Part shown: piece after piece, positions 8,641 to 17,795 of the stretch
How the letters are laid out: each line of letters starts with the position of its first letter
How positions within the stretch are numbered: position 1 is the stretch's first letter
Source: Bacteroidota bacterium
GTDB lineage: Bacteria; Bacteroidota; Bacteroidia; Bacteroidales; F082
Assembly (NCBI GenBank): GCA_023396415.1
Contig: JAEWWJ010000024.1
Coordinates: forward strand, 1-64,000
Length of the DNA: 64,000 nt
Direction of reading: 5' to 3'
Position numbers and translations under genes: made by a program
The notes under the pieces: model-generated
Databases searched by the model: none
Told to the model about the DNA's origin: nothing
The model's input: the letters and a program-made list of their open reading frames with translations, nothing else

Positions 8641-9119
8641 GCAAACAAACTGATATTAAAATATTTGAGAACAATAGGGTTAGAACGCTTAGGGATGCCG
8701 AGCAAGAAAAATGGTATTTAGCGATGGTTGATGTTATAGCTGTTTTGACTGATAGTCCAAATCCTCAGGTGTATTGGCGGGTATTAAAAATGAGGTTAAA
8801 AGTCGAGAGAAATAAAACCGTTACAAATTGTAACGCTTTGAAAATGCTTACCCCTGATGGGAAAATGAGATTGACCGAAATGGCTGATACTGAACAGCTT
8901 TTTCGTCTTATCCAATCCATTCCATCACCCAATGCAAAATCTTTTAAACAATGACTGGCTCAGGTAGCTTCAGAATGATTGGACGAAATGCAAAACCCGG
9001 AACTCAGTATTGACAGGGCATTGGAACAATACATGAAACTTGGTTATTCCGAAAACTGGATCAAGCAACGCCTCAAAAGTATTAAGACACGAAAAGAATT
9101 GACATATACAATGCTCTAG
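8637..9119 (+). pseudogene. Broken Bro-N (phage antirepressor-like) gene
   Basis: The frame starts at ATG 8637 and reads a Bro-N-like domain (TDIKIFENNRVRTL, WYLAMVDVIAVLTDSPNP). It hits TGA at 8952 and again at 8976, but the same frame keeps coding-like sequence to TAG at 9117 (DEMQNPELSIDRALEQYM, then SENWIKQRLKSIKTRKEL). The first stop stands where Trp is expected (TGG to TGA). Bro-N proteins of this kind are often found beside type I R-M genes. Two in-frame stops plus the truncated HsdR neighbour indicate decay rather than sequencing error. Bases 9120-9406 after it hold a further short open stretch (to ~9205) that may be debris of the same locus, and nothing else I recognise. Confidence 0.65.
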
Positions 9120-9406
9120 GTTACCTCATTCAATCCATCACAGAAGCAGAATCCAATCGTTTAACACACCTACAAAAAATCTTGAATCAGGAATATACAT
9201 CCTAAAAATTTATCTTGGAAATCGGGTCATCCATAAAAAATTACTGCTCAATCAATTCCCATGAGAATCAATTTTGAATCTTTCATAAATGCCCGGATAA
9301 TCGGGACTAAGCTTACCCCCTTTCTATAAAATGAGCATAAATCTCCAGAGCATGTTGCCCCCCTTTTCAACTTTTTGTTGTAATTTCATTGCCAATTTCC
9401 TTTTGT

Positions 9407-10831
9407 ATGAAACACAAACTTGTTACTTTCAGTGATTTTGCCAACCAACTTTATCCGCATGAGGTTGATTATCTGATGAGTATCAATAAATTTGCCAAAG
9501 AAATCAACAGGGAAATTCTACAAATCATTCATTTTAATTGCCATAATCCAGAAAAAGCAGTGCCTTTTGACACCGATGTGGACAAGAGAACCTATTCCTA
9601 TATCAAAAACTGGATCGTTGAATCGCTCGAAAAGGCCGATGTGGATAAGTTTTACGAATGGTTGCTGAGCACCGAAAAGCAAGTGATGCTTGATGCTGTT
9701 TCAGCCGATTTAGAGCGTCAGATCAAGGCTTACTTTAAGATCATTACGCCTTCTCACTATTATTTTCTCCGCTTTTATGAGTTGGTGGAGCATTTTCGCG
9801 ATTTTTTACTCATTAGGGTACGCAAGATGCTGTATAAACCTACCAACTATTACCTCGAGCAATACGAAAAGGAATACCAGTTTGGACTGACGGTAAACAA
9901 ACAACTGAACAATGCCACAGTGGAAATCATCCGTCAGCACGAAAGTCCTGATGCCAACTCTTCCTCCTTTGTTGATCTTTTAGATGCTACCTTCTTCAAT
10001 GTGCATCTCGATGGCTATACCCGCTACCGTGCTGCCGTTCGGTTGACCTTTTTGTATTATAATTTTCGTGAATTTGAACAGCTACGTGCCTTGTACAACG
10101 CATTGGATCAGGAGTTTAAAGGCAGCACCTTTTACTCCAAGCGCCTACTTTCCAACTATTACAGCAACAGGGCCATGATGCACAGCAAACTCAATGAGTT
10201 AGGTCGAGCCGAACACTATGGAACGCTTTCGATACGGCAAAAAAACAGCGATTTTCTGTTTTATATCGCCAACCTGTGTGGCGTGTTGCTTCGGAGCAAG
10301 AAATACGAAAAAGCATATAAGCTGATGAGTCAAAACATCTCCGAACTCAAAAACAGCAGTAGTTTTTACAACAAAATTGGTTTTGTGAGCTTCTATATGC
10401 GCACATTGGTGTACAACAAGAAGGCAAAAAGCGCGGCAAGCTATGGCTCAACTTTTTTGGATGCCTACCGTCAAGAGATTTTTGAAACACGCTGGCACCT
10501 CTTCTTTGGAGCCTATCTTCAAGCCCTGCTCAATGTCGAAAAATACAACAAAGCCATTTCTGTCGCTAAGCGATACAACTTAATTGCACTCGAAAAAAAA
10601 TATATTGACACTTCTGTTTACACTCCCGTTTTACAGTGGTACTACGAACTTGCCCTCTACATAGAAGGCAAACAAAGCAAAGAAATATTGGTAGAAAACA
10701 TCCTCGCTTCGGCCCGAAGGCTCATCACCAACACCTACAAAACCAACAAAGTGATGGAGCTTTTAGAAAACCTCACCGACTTTATTCCCAACGAAATTGA
10801 AGAGGTGAAATTGTCCTTGAAGTTGAGTTGA
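9407..10831 (+). CDS. Helical-repeat hypothetical protein
   Basis: This protein has 474 residues, no signal peptide and no membrane segment. It is rich in Tyr, Phe, Leu and Lys, with a regular helix-turn-helix spacing from ~200 onward (YYSNRAMMHSKLNELGRAEHYG, GVLLRSKKYEKAYKLM, ALLNVEKYNKAISVAKRYN) that resembles degenerate TPR units. The first ~150 residues form another helical domain (DFANQLYPHEVDYLMSINKF). I do not recognise a named family; proteins of this look are common in Bacteroidota as conserved hypotheticals. The start ATG 9407 is preferred over TTG at 9389. It converges on the alkyladenine glycosylase gene with only 5 bases between the stop codons and no visible terminator. A cytoplasmic scaffold role is possible but unproven. 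Confidence 0.7.
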   Translation: MKHKLVTFSDFANQLYPHEVDYLMSINKFAKEINREILQIIHFNCHNPEKAVPFDTDVDKRTYSYIKNWIVESLEKADVDKFYEWLLSTEKQVMLDAVSADLERQIKAYFKIITPSHYYFLRFYELVEHFRDFLLIRVRKMLYKPTNYYLEQYEKEYQFGLTVNKQLNNATVEIIRQHESPDANSSSFVDLLDATFFNVHLDGYTRYRAAVRLTFLYYNFREFEQLRALYNALDQEFKGSTFYSKRLLSNYYSNRAMMHSKLNELGRAEHYGTLSIRQKNSDFLFYIANLCGVLLRSKKYEKAYKLMSQNISELKNSSSFYNKIGFVSFYMRTLVYNKKAKSAASYGSTFLDAYRQEIFETRWHLFFGAYLQALLNVEKYNKAISVAKRYNLIALEKKYIDTSVYTPVLQWYYELALYIEGKQSKEILVENILASARRLITNTYKTNKVMELLENLTDFIPNEIEEVKLSLKLS

Positions 10832-10836
10832 AATTA

Positions 10837-11436
10837 CTACGGTTTGTGCCTATCATCAACATTTGCCGGAAAACCTATAAAACGATAGGGCAACAAGGCA
10901 TCGTTTCCGGCATAAGCTACGCCGATTCTGGGGCCGGCGACTGTTCGAGTGATGGCATGTCGAAATTGATCATCTAACCACAACAGATCGCCATCTAAAT
11001 CCAAACGGTTATGCTCCAAGCCAATACCCAAACATTTTGTAAGCTTTGCGGGGCCGTTGGCCAACAAACGAAGGTCTTTTTTCACTCCTACCCTCTGAAA
11101 CATAGTATTGATGCCGGTGAGCGGATAAATAGCCCTGATCAGGACGGCATGAGGTTCGTTTTCAGCTCCGGTAACTACATTGAAAAGATGGTGCATTCCG
11201 TAAGTGAAATACACATACGAAACCCCTCCGGCCTGATACATCACCTCGGTACGCGGCGTTCGGCGGTTGCCAAAAGCATGTGAAGCACGGTCATGAATGC
11301 CTGCATAGGCCTCCGTTTCGGTGATGATGCCACTACAATGAACTCCGGCAATCATGCTGTGGAAACTACAACCCAACAAGAATTGGGCTACAAAAAGCAC
11401 ATCGTTTTCAATAAAAAATGATGAATTCAAACGCAT
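10837..11436 (-). CDS. mpg: DNA-3-methyladenine (alkyladenine) glycosylase, AAG/MPG type
   Basis: This 199-residue enzyme excises alkylated purines (3-methyladenine, hypoxanthine) and starts base-excision repair. The family motif ETEAY (residues 40-44, containing the water-activating Glu) is intact. So are RTPRTEVMYQAGG, VYFTYGMHHLFNVV with the base-flipping Tyr region, and NGPAKLTKCLGI, which match the human AAG layout closely; the length is typical for bacterial members. It starts 3 bases after the recQ stop on the same strand, so the two are likely cotranscribed as a repair pair. Confidence 0.93.
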   Translation of the reverse strand: MRLNSSFFIENDVLFVAQFLLGCSFHSMIAGVHCSGIITETEAYAGIHDRASHAFGNRRTPRTEVMYQAGGVSYVYFTYGMHHLFNVVTGAENEPHAVLIRAIYPLTGINTMFQRVGVKKDLRLLANGPAKLTKCLGIGLEHNRLDLDGDLLWLDDQFRHAITRTVAGPRIGVAYAGNDALLPYRFIGFPANVDDRHKP

Positions 11437-11439
11437 AGC

Positions 11440-13368
11440 CTAACTGAAATCGAACTGTTTACGAAACACCAACCTTTCGGAAGTGTCTTTGGTAAGGATG
11501 CGGTTTTCGAGCATAAAGCGGATCGCAGTAAGCACCTTTTCTTCGGAATAGCCTTTCACTTTTCCTATCACTTCAAAAAGGGGATAAGGGCGCTCAGCAA
11601 GCAATATTTTCAATTGAGATTGAATGTTGTCAAACTCTATATCATTCAATTGAAGCTTATTCCGCTTGGTGCAGACATCGCAGTTTCCGCATCGGCGATC
11701 CAAACGTTCTCCAAAATACTCCAACAGCTGAATGCTGCGGCACTTTTCGGTATTGTAAACAAAATCAATCACCGTCTGCAATCGTTTTGCGGCATTGCTT
11801 TTTCTATCGCCATAATGCTCTTTGCTAAATGTAAGCCTGTCGGCATCATTTCGTTCGATGGTGTAAATCAGTTGTGGTTTTTCTTTTCGAGGCACATAAG
11901 CGAGGAATGAGAGCTTCGCCAACTTTTGTAACATGGCCACCACCTGATCGGTAGGAATGCCGGTTTTTCGACTGATGTCTTCTTCACGCAGGGAAACAAA
12001 ATCGGTGAACAATCCCGGGTACGAGCGCAACAGGTTTTTGATGAAGGCGTCGTAGGCAGGCTGCTCCACCTGAAAGCGATACAGTTGTTCGCGGGTGGAT
12101 TGTAAAAAAATACGTGCAGGTGTTTTGAGGCCCTCGGTCATTAAAAGATAGCCCTCCTTTTCGAGCAGTTGAAGCGATGCAAAAACCTCGAGAATAGGCA
12201 TATTGTAATTGTTGCAGAAAGCCGTTATGTCGAAGTCGAAGCTTTGGTCTTTGCCGCCACCGATGGGCAACTGAAAATAATTGCCCAAGGCCTGATACAC
12301 CGCTTTGATTTTTTTTGGTTCGGGATAAGCAATGTCGAGGTTGGCTTTCAACTGTTTCACATCTTGGTCTGCCACCAGTAAATAGGCTTCCGATGCTTTT
12401 CCATCGCGACCTCCCCTACCCGCTTCCTGAAAATAGGCTTCTAAACTGTCGGGAGGTTCTAAATGCACTACAAGGCGCACGTCGGGTTTGTCAATTCCCA
12501 TGCCGAAAGCGTTGGTAGCCACCATCACTCGCACCTTTCCACGCATCCAATCCGACTGGCGGCTGTCGCGTTGGCGGGCATCAAGGCCGGCATGGTAAGA
12601 GGTGGCAGCCACACCTTTTGAAGTTAAAAAATCGGCAATATCACGGGTTTTCTTGCGGCTTCGAACATAAACGATACCGCTTCCGGTTGTCATGGCTTGA
12701 AACAAACGCTGCAAGGTTCCATACTTATCAGGATGGTGTATTACATTATAGGTTAGGTTTTTACGCTCATAACTGGTTTGAAAAACGTTCTTCTTACGAA
12801 ACAAAAGCCGTTCTTGAATGTCGTTAACGACCTCCGGTGTTGCAGTGGCGGTTAAAGCCAAAACCGGAATATTGGGCAAAAAAGGACGGATGTCGGCAAT
12901 ATGAAGGTAGGGCGGACGAAAATCATATCCCCATTGGGAAATACAATGCGACTCATCAACAGCGATCAAATTGATTTTCATCCGTTTGAGCAGCTCCATA
13001 AAGCGCTCAGATTGCAGTCGCTCGGGCGAGACGTACAAAAACTTAAGCTTACCAAAAACACAGTGGTTATAAACAATTTCTAACTCGTTGAAGTGCATTC
13101 CGGAAAAGATGGCGGCAGCAGGTATTCCAATATTTTTAAGGTGCTGCACTTGATCTTTCATTAGCGCGATAAGGGGCGTAACCACCAAACACATGCCGTC
13201 CATTACCATAGCGGGCACTTGAAAACAAACTGATTTTCCACCACCGGTGGGCAAAAGGGCTAAGGTATCGTTTCCGGAAATGACGGCATCAACAATTTCT
13301 TCCTGCATCGGACGAAAGGAGGAGTAACCCCAATAACGCTGAAGAATTTCCTTTGATTGCTTTCCCAT
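11440..13368 (-). CDS. recQ: ATP-dependent DNA helicase RecQ
   Basis: This 642-residue 3'-5' DNA helicase acts in recombination and fork repair. Superfamily 2 motifs are clear: Walker A (TGGGKS, residues 41-46), DESH box (VDESHCISQWGYDFRP) and motif VI (EAGRGGRDG). Next comes the RQC zinc cluster (CRSIQLLEYFG, CGNCDVC) and a winged helix. The HRDC domain found in E. coli RecQ is absent; the protein ends after the winged helix. I use the ATG at 13368; a GTG at 13395 would add nine residues and overlaps the promoter boxes. A near-perfect promoter ends so close to this ATG that the mRNA may be almost leaderless. The alkyladenine glycosylase gene follows at once. Confidence 0.93.
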   Translation of the reverse strand: MGKQSKEILQRYWGYSSFRPMQEEIVDAVISGNDTLALLPTGGGKSVCFQVPAMVMDGMCLVVTPLIALMKDQVQHLKNIGIPAAAIFSGMHFNELEIVYNHCVFGKLKFLYVSPERLQSERFMELLKRMKINLIAVDESHCISQWGYDFRPPYLHIADIRPFLPNIPVLALTATATPEVVNDIQERLLFRKKNVFQTSYERKNLTYNVIHHPDKYGTLQRLFQAMTTGSGIVYVRSRKKTRDIADFLTSKGVAATSYHAGLDARQRDSRQSDWMRGKVRVMVATNAFGMGIDKPDVRLVVHLEPPDSLEAYFQEAGRGGRDGKASEAYLLVADQDVKQLKANLDIAYPEPKKIKAVYQALGNYFQLPIGGGKDQSFDFDITAFCNNYNMPILEVFASLQLLEKEGYLLMTEGLKTPARIFLQSTREQLYRFQVEQPAYDAFIKNLLRSYPGLFTDFVSLREEDISRKTGIPTDQVVAMLQKLAKLSFLAYVPRKEKPQLIYTIERNDADRLTFSKEHYGDRKSNAAKRLQTVIDFVYNTEKCRSIQLLEYFGERLDRRCGNCDVCTKRNKLQLNDIEFDNIQSQLKILLAERPYPLFEVIGKVKGYSEEKVLTAIRFMLENRILTKDTSERLVFRKQFDFS

Positions 13369-13373
13369 GTCAA

Positions 13374-13404
13374 CAAAAATAAGCTCCTTATTCACACAAC
13401 CAAC
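13374..13404 (-). promoter_or_regulatory. Promoter of recQ
   Basis: Read on the minus strand, GTTG (13404-13401), 19 bases, then TATTTTTG (13381-13374). This fits the Bacteroidota -33/-7 pattern. The predicted transcript start is at about 13367-13369, that is, at the ATG itself. Confidence 0.6.
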
Positions 13405-13433
13405 AAGCGTGGAAACTTTTAGTGGTTAGGCCA

Positions 13434-15020
13434 TTATCTTTTCTTCAAAAGTTGATTGATGAGCAGCACCAAATCGGATTGTTGAATCGGCTTGGTGATA
13501 TAATCATCACAACCTGCTTTCAAGGCAATTTCGCGGCCTTCTGCTTCGTAAAAAGCAGTTTGTGCAATGATTGGCAGTTGTGGCCTAAACGTTCTGATTT
13601 GACGTGTGGTTTCAAAACCATCCAGATTGGGCATCATCAAATCCATCAAAATGAGCGAGATGGCGCTGTTGTTGCGACACAGGCGGATGGCCTCATCGCC
13701 GTCTTTGGCCCAAAGCAAAACGGCGCCGGTGTGCTTCATCATAGAGCGGTAAAACATAAAATTGGCCTCTACGTCGTCAACCACCAAAAACATTTCGTCC
13801 GACCAGTCGGGCGTGGTGTCCAGCAAGGCAATTCTTTTCGATTTCAACGGGTTGTTTTCTTTTGCACCCAACGGAAGGGTAAAATAAAAGGTCGTTCCTT
13901 TTCCCACAACGGAATCGAACCATATTTTCCCTCCCAAAAGTTCGACCAATTGCTTGGAAATGGACAACCCCAAGCCGGTGCCATCGGCGTTGTATCCATG
14001 CGGCGTATCGAGTCGAGAAAAACGCTGAAAGATATGCTCAGTTTGGTCGTAGCGCATTCCGATGCCGGTATCTTGCACAAAAAACTGTACCCAATCTTGT
14101 TTGATTTCAGTGAAACCAAAGCGAATAGTGCCACCATCCACAAACTTGAGGGCATTGGTGAGCAGATTGGTAAAAATTTGTTTGAAACGAAAAGGATCGG
14201 TTTCCAAAATCAAAGGGAAATCGGCTTCCGGTTGTTCAATTACCATTTGCACATGAGGATGCTGTTGATAGGCTTTTGAGTTCAACATCGTTTGCAACAG
14301 CTCATTCAGCACTGTATTCACATCCACAGGCAGCTTTGAAATTTTCAATTGTCCGGCTTCAATTTTTGAAATGTCAATGATGTCATTGATCAGTTGAAGA
14401 AGTGTATTTCCGGCAATACCAATCATTTCGAGGTATTCTCGCGCATCACTTTCTAATGAATCGAACTCCAACAATAGCTCCGAAAAACCAAGAATGGAGT
14501 TGAGCGGTGTGCGGATTTCGTGCGACATATTGGCCAAAAAAACTGTTTTAAGGCGATCGTTTTGCTCTGCTTTTTGTCGTGCTTCGCGTTCTTTTTGCAG
14601 CGCATCAACATCGTCTATTTGATCCAATTGCAATACGTAGTGCAACTTCATGCCCTCAAAAGGAAAGATGCGCAACTGGAATTTTTGTGTTTCTTTTTCT
14701 GTAATCCGATCAACGGTATAAGCCGAAATCTGACCACGCCGGGCAAGCTCAAAGTCATCGGCTAAACGCTCACCATTAGAAAAACCCGATGCTTCCCAGA
14801 GGGCAATCCACTGACTGAAGGTGAGGGGCGCATTGAGAGTGGGTAAAAGCAAGCGGGCCTTTTCATTCCACCAAGTAAGGCCGTTGTTGTTTTGAAATAA
14901 TAAGAAAGCACTGTTGGCGTGGTGCAACATGGCGGATAAAAAGTGACCGTTCAACATATTATTTGTGGAGGGGTCAACGGGGTCTTGCGCATGATCGGTT
15001 AGATTGGGCTGTTGTTCCAT
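13434..15020 (-). CDS. Soluble hybrid histidine kinase/response regulator
   Basis: This protein has 528 residues and no membrane segment. Residues ~28-135 form a PAS-like sensor (FLLFQNNNGLTWWNEKA). A short coiled coil (LQKEREARQKAEQND) leads to the HisKA box with phospho-acceptor His167 (MSHEIRTPLNS). The ATPase domain has an N box (NLLTNALKF), DTGIGM and GTGLGLSISK. The C-terminal receiver domain has the acidic pair (VVDDVE), phospho-acceptor Asp in ILMDLMMPNLDG and the invariant Lys in DYITKP. All catalytic residues are present, so it should autophosphorylate and pass phosphate to its own receiver. No output domain or cognate regulator is adjacent, so the downstream partner is elsewhere. 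The signal is likely cytoplasmic. It sits upstream of recQ with 65 bases between. Confidence 0.92.
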   Translation of the reverse strand: MEQQPNLTDHAQDPVDPSTNNMLNGHFLSAMLHHANSAFLLFQNNNGLTWWNEKARLLLPTLNAPLTFSQWIALWEASGFSNGERLADDFELARRGQISAYTVDRITEKETQKFQLRIFPFEGMKLHYVLQLDQIDDVDALQKEREARQKAEQNDRLKTVFLANMSHEIRTPLNSILGFSELLLEFDSLESDAREYLEMIGIAGNTLLQLINDIIDISKIEAGQLKISKLPVDVNTVLNELLQTMLNSKAYQQHPHVQMVIEQPEADFPLILETDPFRFKQIFTNLLTNALKFVDGGTIRFGFTEIKQDWVQFFVQDTGIGMRYDQTEHIFQRFSRLDTPHGYNADGTGLGLSISKQLVELLGGKIWFDSVVGKGTTFYFTLPLGAKENNPLKSKRIALLDTTPDWSDEMFLVVDDVEANFMFYRSMMKHTGAVLLWAKDGDEAIRLCRNNSAISLILMDLMMPNLDGFETTRQIRTFRPQLPIIAQTAFYEAEGREIALKAGCDDYITKPIQQSDLVLLINQLLKKR

Positions 15021-15116
15021 ATTGTTTTCATTTTAAGCGGCAAAAGAGGTTTATTGGTGGTCTTCCTTTAGCCGTGGGTAAAAATACTAAAAACCATTGA
15101 GCAAAAAGTTTATAAC

Positions 15117-15320
15117 CTACTTTTCCTCCTCCAAACGCATGTTTCCTTTCGTATGCTTGGGAAAGTAAGGACAATGCCGGCACCCGTTTCCGCAACAATA
15201 CCCTCTGTTGCGTAAAAAAACTGAAGTCAACACACGAAAACCGTTTTCCATATAGAAATCTTCGCCTTCTTTCAGTTGCTTGTTGAATCGTGTAAAACGG
15301 TCGTCATTGGGCAAATTCAT
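15117..15320 (-). CDS. DUF5522-type small Cys-rich protein
   Basis: This 67-residue protein carries a C-terminal cluster YCCGNGCRHCPY with Cys42, Cys43, Cys47 and Cys50, the hallmark of the DUF5522 family, followed by a basic tail. The cysteines probably hold a metal ion (zinc or iron-sulfur); the function is not known. Its start overlaps the stop of the larger membrane-protein gene upstream by 4 bases (ATGA-type coupling), so the two are translated from one mRNA. Confidence 0.75.
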   Translation of the reverse strand: MNLPNDDRFTRFNKQLKEGEDFYMENGFRVLTSVFLRNRGYCCGNGCRHCPYFPKHTKGNMRLEEEK

Positions 15321-17122
15321 GGCTTTAACGGATAAATAATGACTTCAAAATCGTCGAGTTGAAACAAAGCCGCATCGCGATTCCAAACATATACTTTGAT
15401 TTGTTTGTACGAAGCATTCCAAGCAGGAACTTTAAAACCAAAGGTAGCGTTGCGCCAATCGCCTGTGCGCTGATCGGGCATCTGCTTCATTTTAAATGTT
15501 TTGTAAAACAACATTTGATCTGCTGTGTCTTTGGCCGCATACACCAACAAAGCATTGGTGGTGGCATTGGGTGTTAACTCCTTAAACATCAGGTTCACCG
15601 TCACATACACCTCAGCAGCTGTGGACGTTATTTGTTCGCCCGAAAGCACGAGCGTAGGACTGTAAATGTTGGATTGGTTGAGCTCGGCGAGGTAAACACC
15701 GCTATAAGCTTTTGAATCTTGAATGATGCCATTGGAGGTCCAAATGTTTGACGGTACTTCCATATCATTGTGGTAGGTGGTACTTTCCGAATCGCTCAAG
15801 GCGGCATAAATGGGCTCGGGATAGCTTCCAAAAATATTACGATATTGGGGATCGGTGCGTAAAAAAACGTACCAATATTTTTCTTTCGACATGGAATCAG
15901 GATGCAAGATACCGCTGTGGTATTGGTAGGTTTGAATCAAGTTCAATCCAACGACCAAGAGTATGAAAACCGTCATCATTTGTTTTTGCAGCGATTTGGC
16001 CCAAAACTGTTGTATCATCAACGCCAGCGGAATGGACAATAGCGTATAGTGGTCAATCATGGCCCTCATGCCAAAGCTGTAGCCAAAAAACCAGTTCCAC
16101 CAAGAAGAAAGCAAAACAATCAGCAGTAAAAAATAGCCTAAAAAGGAAAACATGAAAAAGCGCGAACGTTGGTAAAGCAACACCAATGCCGGAACGATCA
16201 ACAACATCAAAGGAGTATAGATGAAAAATCCTTTTCGATAGCTAAAAAGAAACGAAAGCAAGGCCGGATTGTCAAAACGGAAGCCCTCACTTTGGTATGA
16301 CCACACAAACCAACTGCCAGTTTGGATAAAGTTGAAGAGCGGCTGAAGCATAAAAACCGACAAAAAAAGCAGAACAGACAATGCAATCAGCTTGGGCTTA
16401 GATATGATTTGTCGCCAACTTGCTCTAAAAGTAGCTAAATCAGCTGATAGGAAAGGCAAGGCCAATACAACAAGACCATTGGTGGGCCGGATGAGAACAA
16501 CCAAACCCAACGCCATCGCTGCCAACAGAAAGTCTTTAGTCTGGCTGCTAAGAAAGAAATTCTTTGACAACAATAAAAAAACCGCAATGGCCGAAAACGA
16601 ATACACATGCGAATGTGAGGTGTGCAAAAAGGCATAATAAAAGAGATTGGTGCCAAAAAGCAAAGCCAATAGGGTGGTTAGCTGCACTGACTTTCTTATA
16701 CCAAACAGCTGCAAAAGTTTACGTGTTGCAAGCAATCCGATGGCAAGATATACAGCCGCAGCCAGCGAAACCGCATATTGAAAAAGAATGCTGTAACCAT
16801 CCGGCGGCATCCCAATAATGATCGAATACAACCAAGCCATTAAGAAAAAAGGGAGGATCATGAGAGCTGTTCCCAGTTGGTATTTATTGACCATCCCATG
16901 CTCTGTTTTGTGAAAATAATGCGCCATATAGTCGAGACCCCGACGTTCTTTTTCAAGTTCATACACCGGCGTAAAGTCGGTGGTATGATGAATAAAAATA
17001 GCTGGTAAATAAGCATAATAGCCCGTGCCGTCGCCATTAATTGTTTGCACAACCGTGCCAGCTCGCAACAATTGAATAACAATAAAAATTACAATAACGC
17101 CGCCGGTAATAAAGGTTCTCAT
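15317..17122 (-). CDS. Multi-pass membrane protein, GT-C glycosyltransferase-like
   Basis: This protein has 601 residues. The first ~430 contain about 11 hydrophobic segments, with an early acidic loop (NGDGTGYYAYLPAI) after the first helix, where GT-C enzymes place their catalytic Asp. The last ~170 residues are a soluble beta-rich domain (SNIWTSNGIIQDSKAYSG, VYVTVNLMFKEL), perhaps carbohydrate-binding. GT-C enzymes move sugars from polyprenyl-phosphate donors on the outer face of the inner membrane. The start is ATG 17122; an in-frame upstream Met at 17164 would extend it past the predicted promoter. A promoter lies at 17144-17176, inside the end of the Lrp gene. The acceptor is unknown, and function is inferred from topology more than from motifs. 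Confidence 0.65.
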   Translation of the reverse strand: MRTFITGGVIVIFIVIQLLRAGTVVQTINGDGTGYYAYLPAIFIHHTTDFTPVYELEKERRGLDYMAHYFHKTEHGMVNKYQLGTALMILPFFLMAWLYSIIIGMPPDGYSILFQYAVSLAAAVYLAIGLLATRKLLQLFGIRKSVQLTTLLALLFGTNLFYYAFLHTSHSHVYSFSAIAVFLLLSKNFFLSSQTKDFLLAAMALGLVVLIRPTNGLVVLALPFLSADLATFRASWRQIISKPKLIALSVLLFLSVFMLQPLFNFIQTGSWFVWSYQSEGFRFDNPALLSFLFSYRKGFFIYTPLMLLIVPALVLLYQRSRFFMFSFLGYFLLLIVLLSSWWNWFFGYSFGMRAMIDHYTLLSIPLALMIQQFWAKSLQKQMMTVFILLVVGLNLIQTYQYHSGILHPDSMSKEKYWYVFLRTDPQYRNIFGSYPEPIYAALSDSESTTYHNDMEVPSNIWTSNGIIQDSKAYSGVYLAELNQSNIYSPTLVLSGEQITSTAAEVYVTVNLMFKELTPNATTNALLVYAAKDTADQMLFYKTFKMKQMPDQRTGDWRNATFGFKVPAWNASYKQIKVYVWNRDAALFQLDDFEVIIYPLKP

Positions 17123-17143
17123 GGCTTGATGGAAATGAAAAAG

Positions 17144-17176
17144 CAAAGTTACAAAAAGAGGCACTCGAATTACAAA
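17144..17176 (-). promoter_or_regulatory. Promoter of the GT-C-like membrane protein gene
   Basis: On the minus strand TTTG (17176-17173), 21 bases, TAACTTTG (17151-17144). The predicted start is ~15 bases before the ATG at 17122. Confidence 0.55.
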
Positions 17177-17640
17177 ACAGGCAATTCCCTTTCAAATCCC
17201 ATCTCAAGCGAAATAAACGTTTCGGTAAACGAAATTTCGGGTATGGACTGTATCTTTTCCACAATCACTTGTTTAAGGTGCTCATTGTTGAAAGTGTAAA
17301 TCTTCACCAAAAGCGAGTATTTTCCACTAATATGATGACATTCTACTATTTCGGGAATCTGCCGGATTTTATCAAACACCTCATTGTGCGTGCTTGTTGA
17401 AGTAAGATTGACTTGAATACCAATGAAAGCACAAGTCATATACCCCAAGGCTTTCGGGCTCAACCCTAAAAAAGAACCATCAATTACGCCTGCTTCGGTG
17501 AGTTTGGATAGGCGTTGATGCACCGCCGCCCCCGAAACCCGACACCTTCGCGCCACCTCAACGTAAGGCATTCTTGCATCTTTTAACAACAAAGCCAAAA
17601 TTCGGCGGTCCAAAATATCAATATGAAAGTGATCAGCCAT
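17170..17640 (-). CDS. Lrp/AsnC-family transcriptional regulator
   Basis: This 156-residue protein has an N-terminal winged helix-turn-helix (LDRRILALLLKDARMPYVEVARRCRVSGAAVHQRLSKL) and a C-terminal RAM ligand-binding domain (~65-150), the usual size for the family. These proteins form dimers to octamers and respond to amino acids. It is transcribed divergently from the Cys/Met lyase gene, with 155 bases between, so that lyase is its most likely target together with its own gene; that is inference from position. ATG 17640 is preferred to an upstream TTG at 17649. Confidence 0.9.
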   Translation of the reverse strand: MADHFHIDILDRRILALLLKDARMPYVEVARRCRVSGAAVHQRLSKLTEAGVIDGSFLGLSPKALGYMTCAFIGIQVNLTSTSTHNEVFDKIRQIPEIVECHHISGKYSLLVKIYTFNNEHLKQVIVEKIQSIPEISFTETFISLEMGFERELPVL

Positions 17641-17737
17641 AGGATTCAAATTTATTTTAGATAATTTTCAAAAATACAACTTATCACTTATAGTTTTTAA
17701 TAAAAAGAACTTCTTTAGTTTGAATACATCACACATC

Positions 17738-17768
17738 TATGCCAACTGGTGTCAATTTCATATTTTTG
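17738..17768 (+). promoter_or_regulatory. Putative promoter of the Cys/Met lyase gene
   Basis: TATG (17738-17741), 19 bases, TATTTTTG (17761-17768). The -7 box is perfect and the -33 box matches 3 of 4. It lies in the divergent Lrp/lyase intergenic region, where an Lrp site would be expected. Confidence 0.5.
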
Positions 17769-17795
17769 TAGGGTAAACATCAAATATAAAAAGCT

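Noticed and set aside
9120..9205. HsdS C-terminal remnant
   Set aside because: A 28-codon open stretch has coiled-coil-like character, but it is too short to assign to HsdS; mentioned only as possible debris.
13422..14279. A 285-codon open frame on the plus strand opposite the hybrid kinase
   Set aside because: It is antisense to a gene with full kinase and receiver motifs; its composition is the mirror of that gene and no domain is visible.
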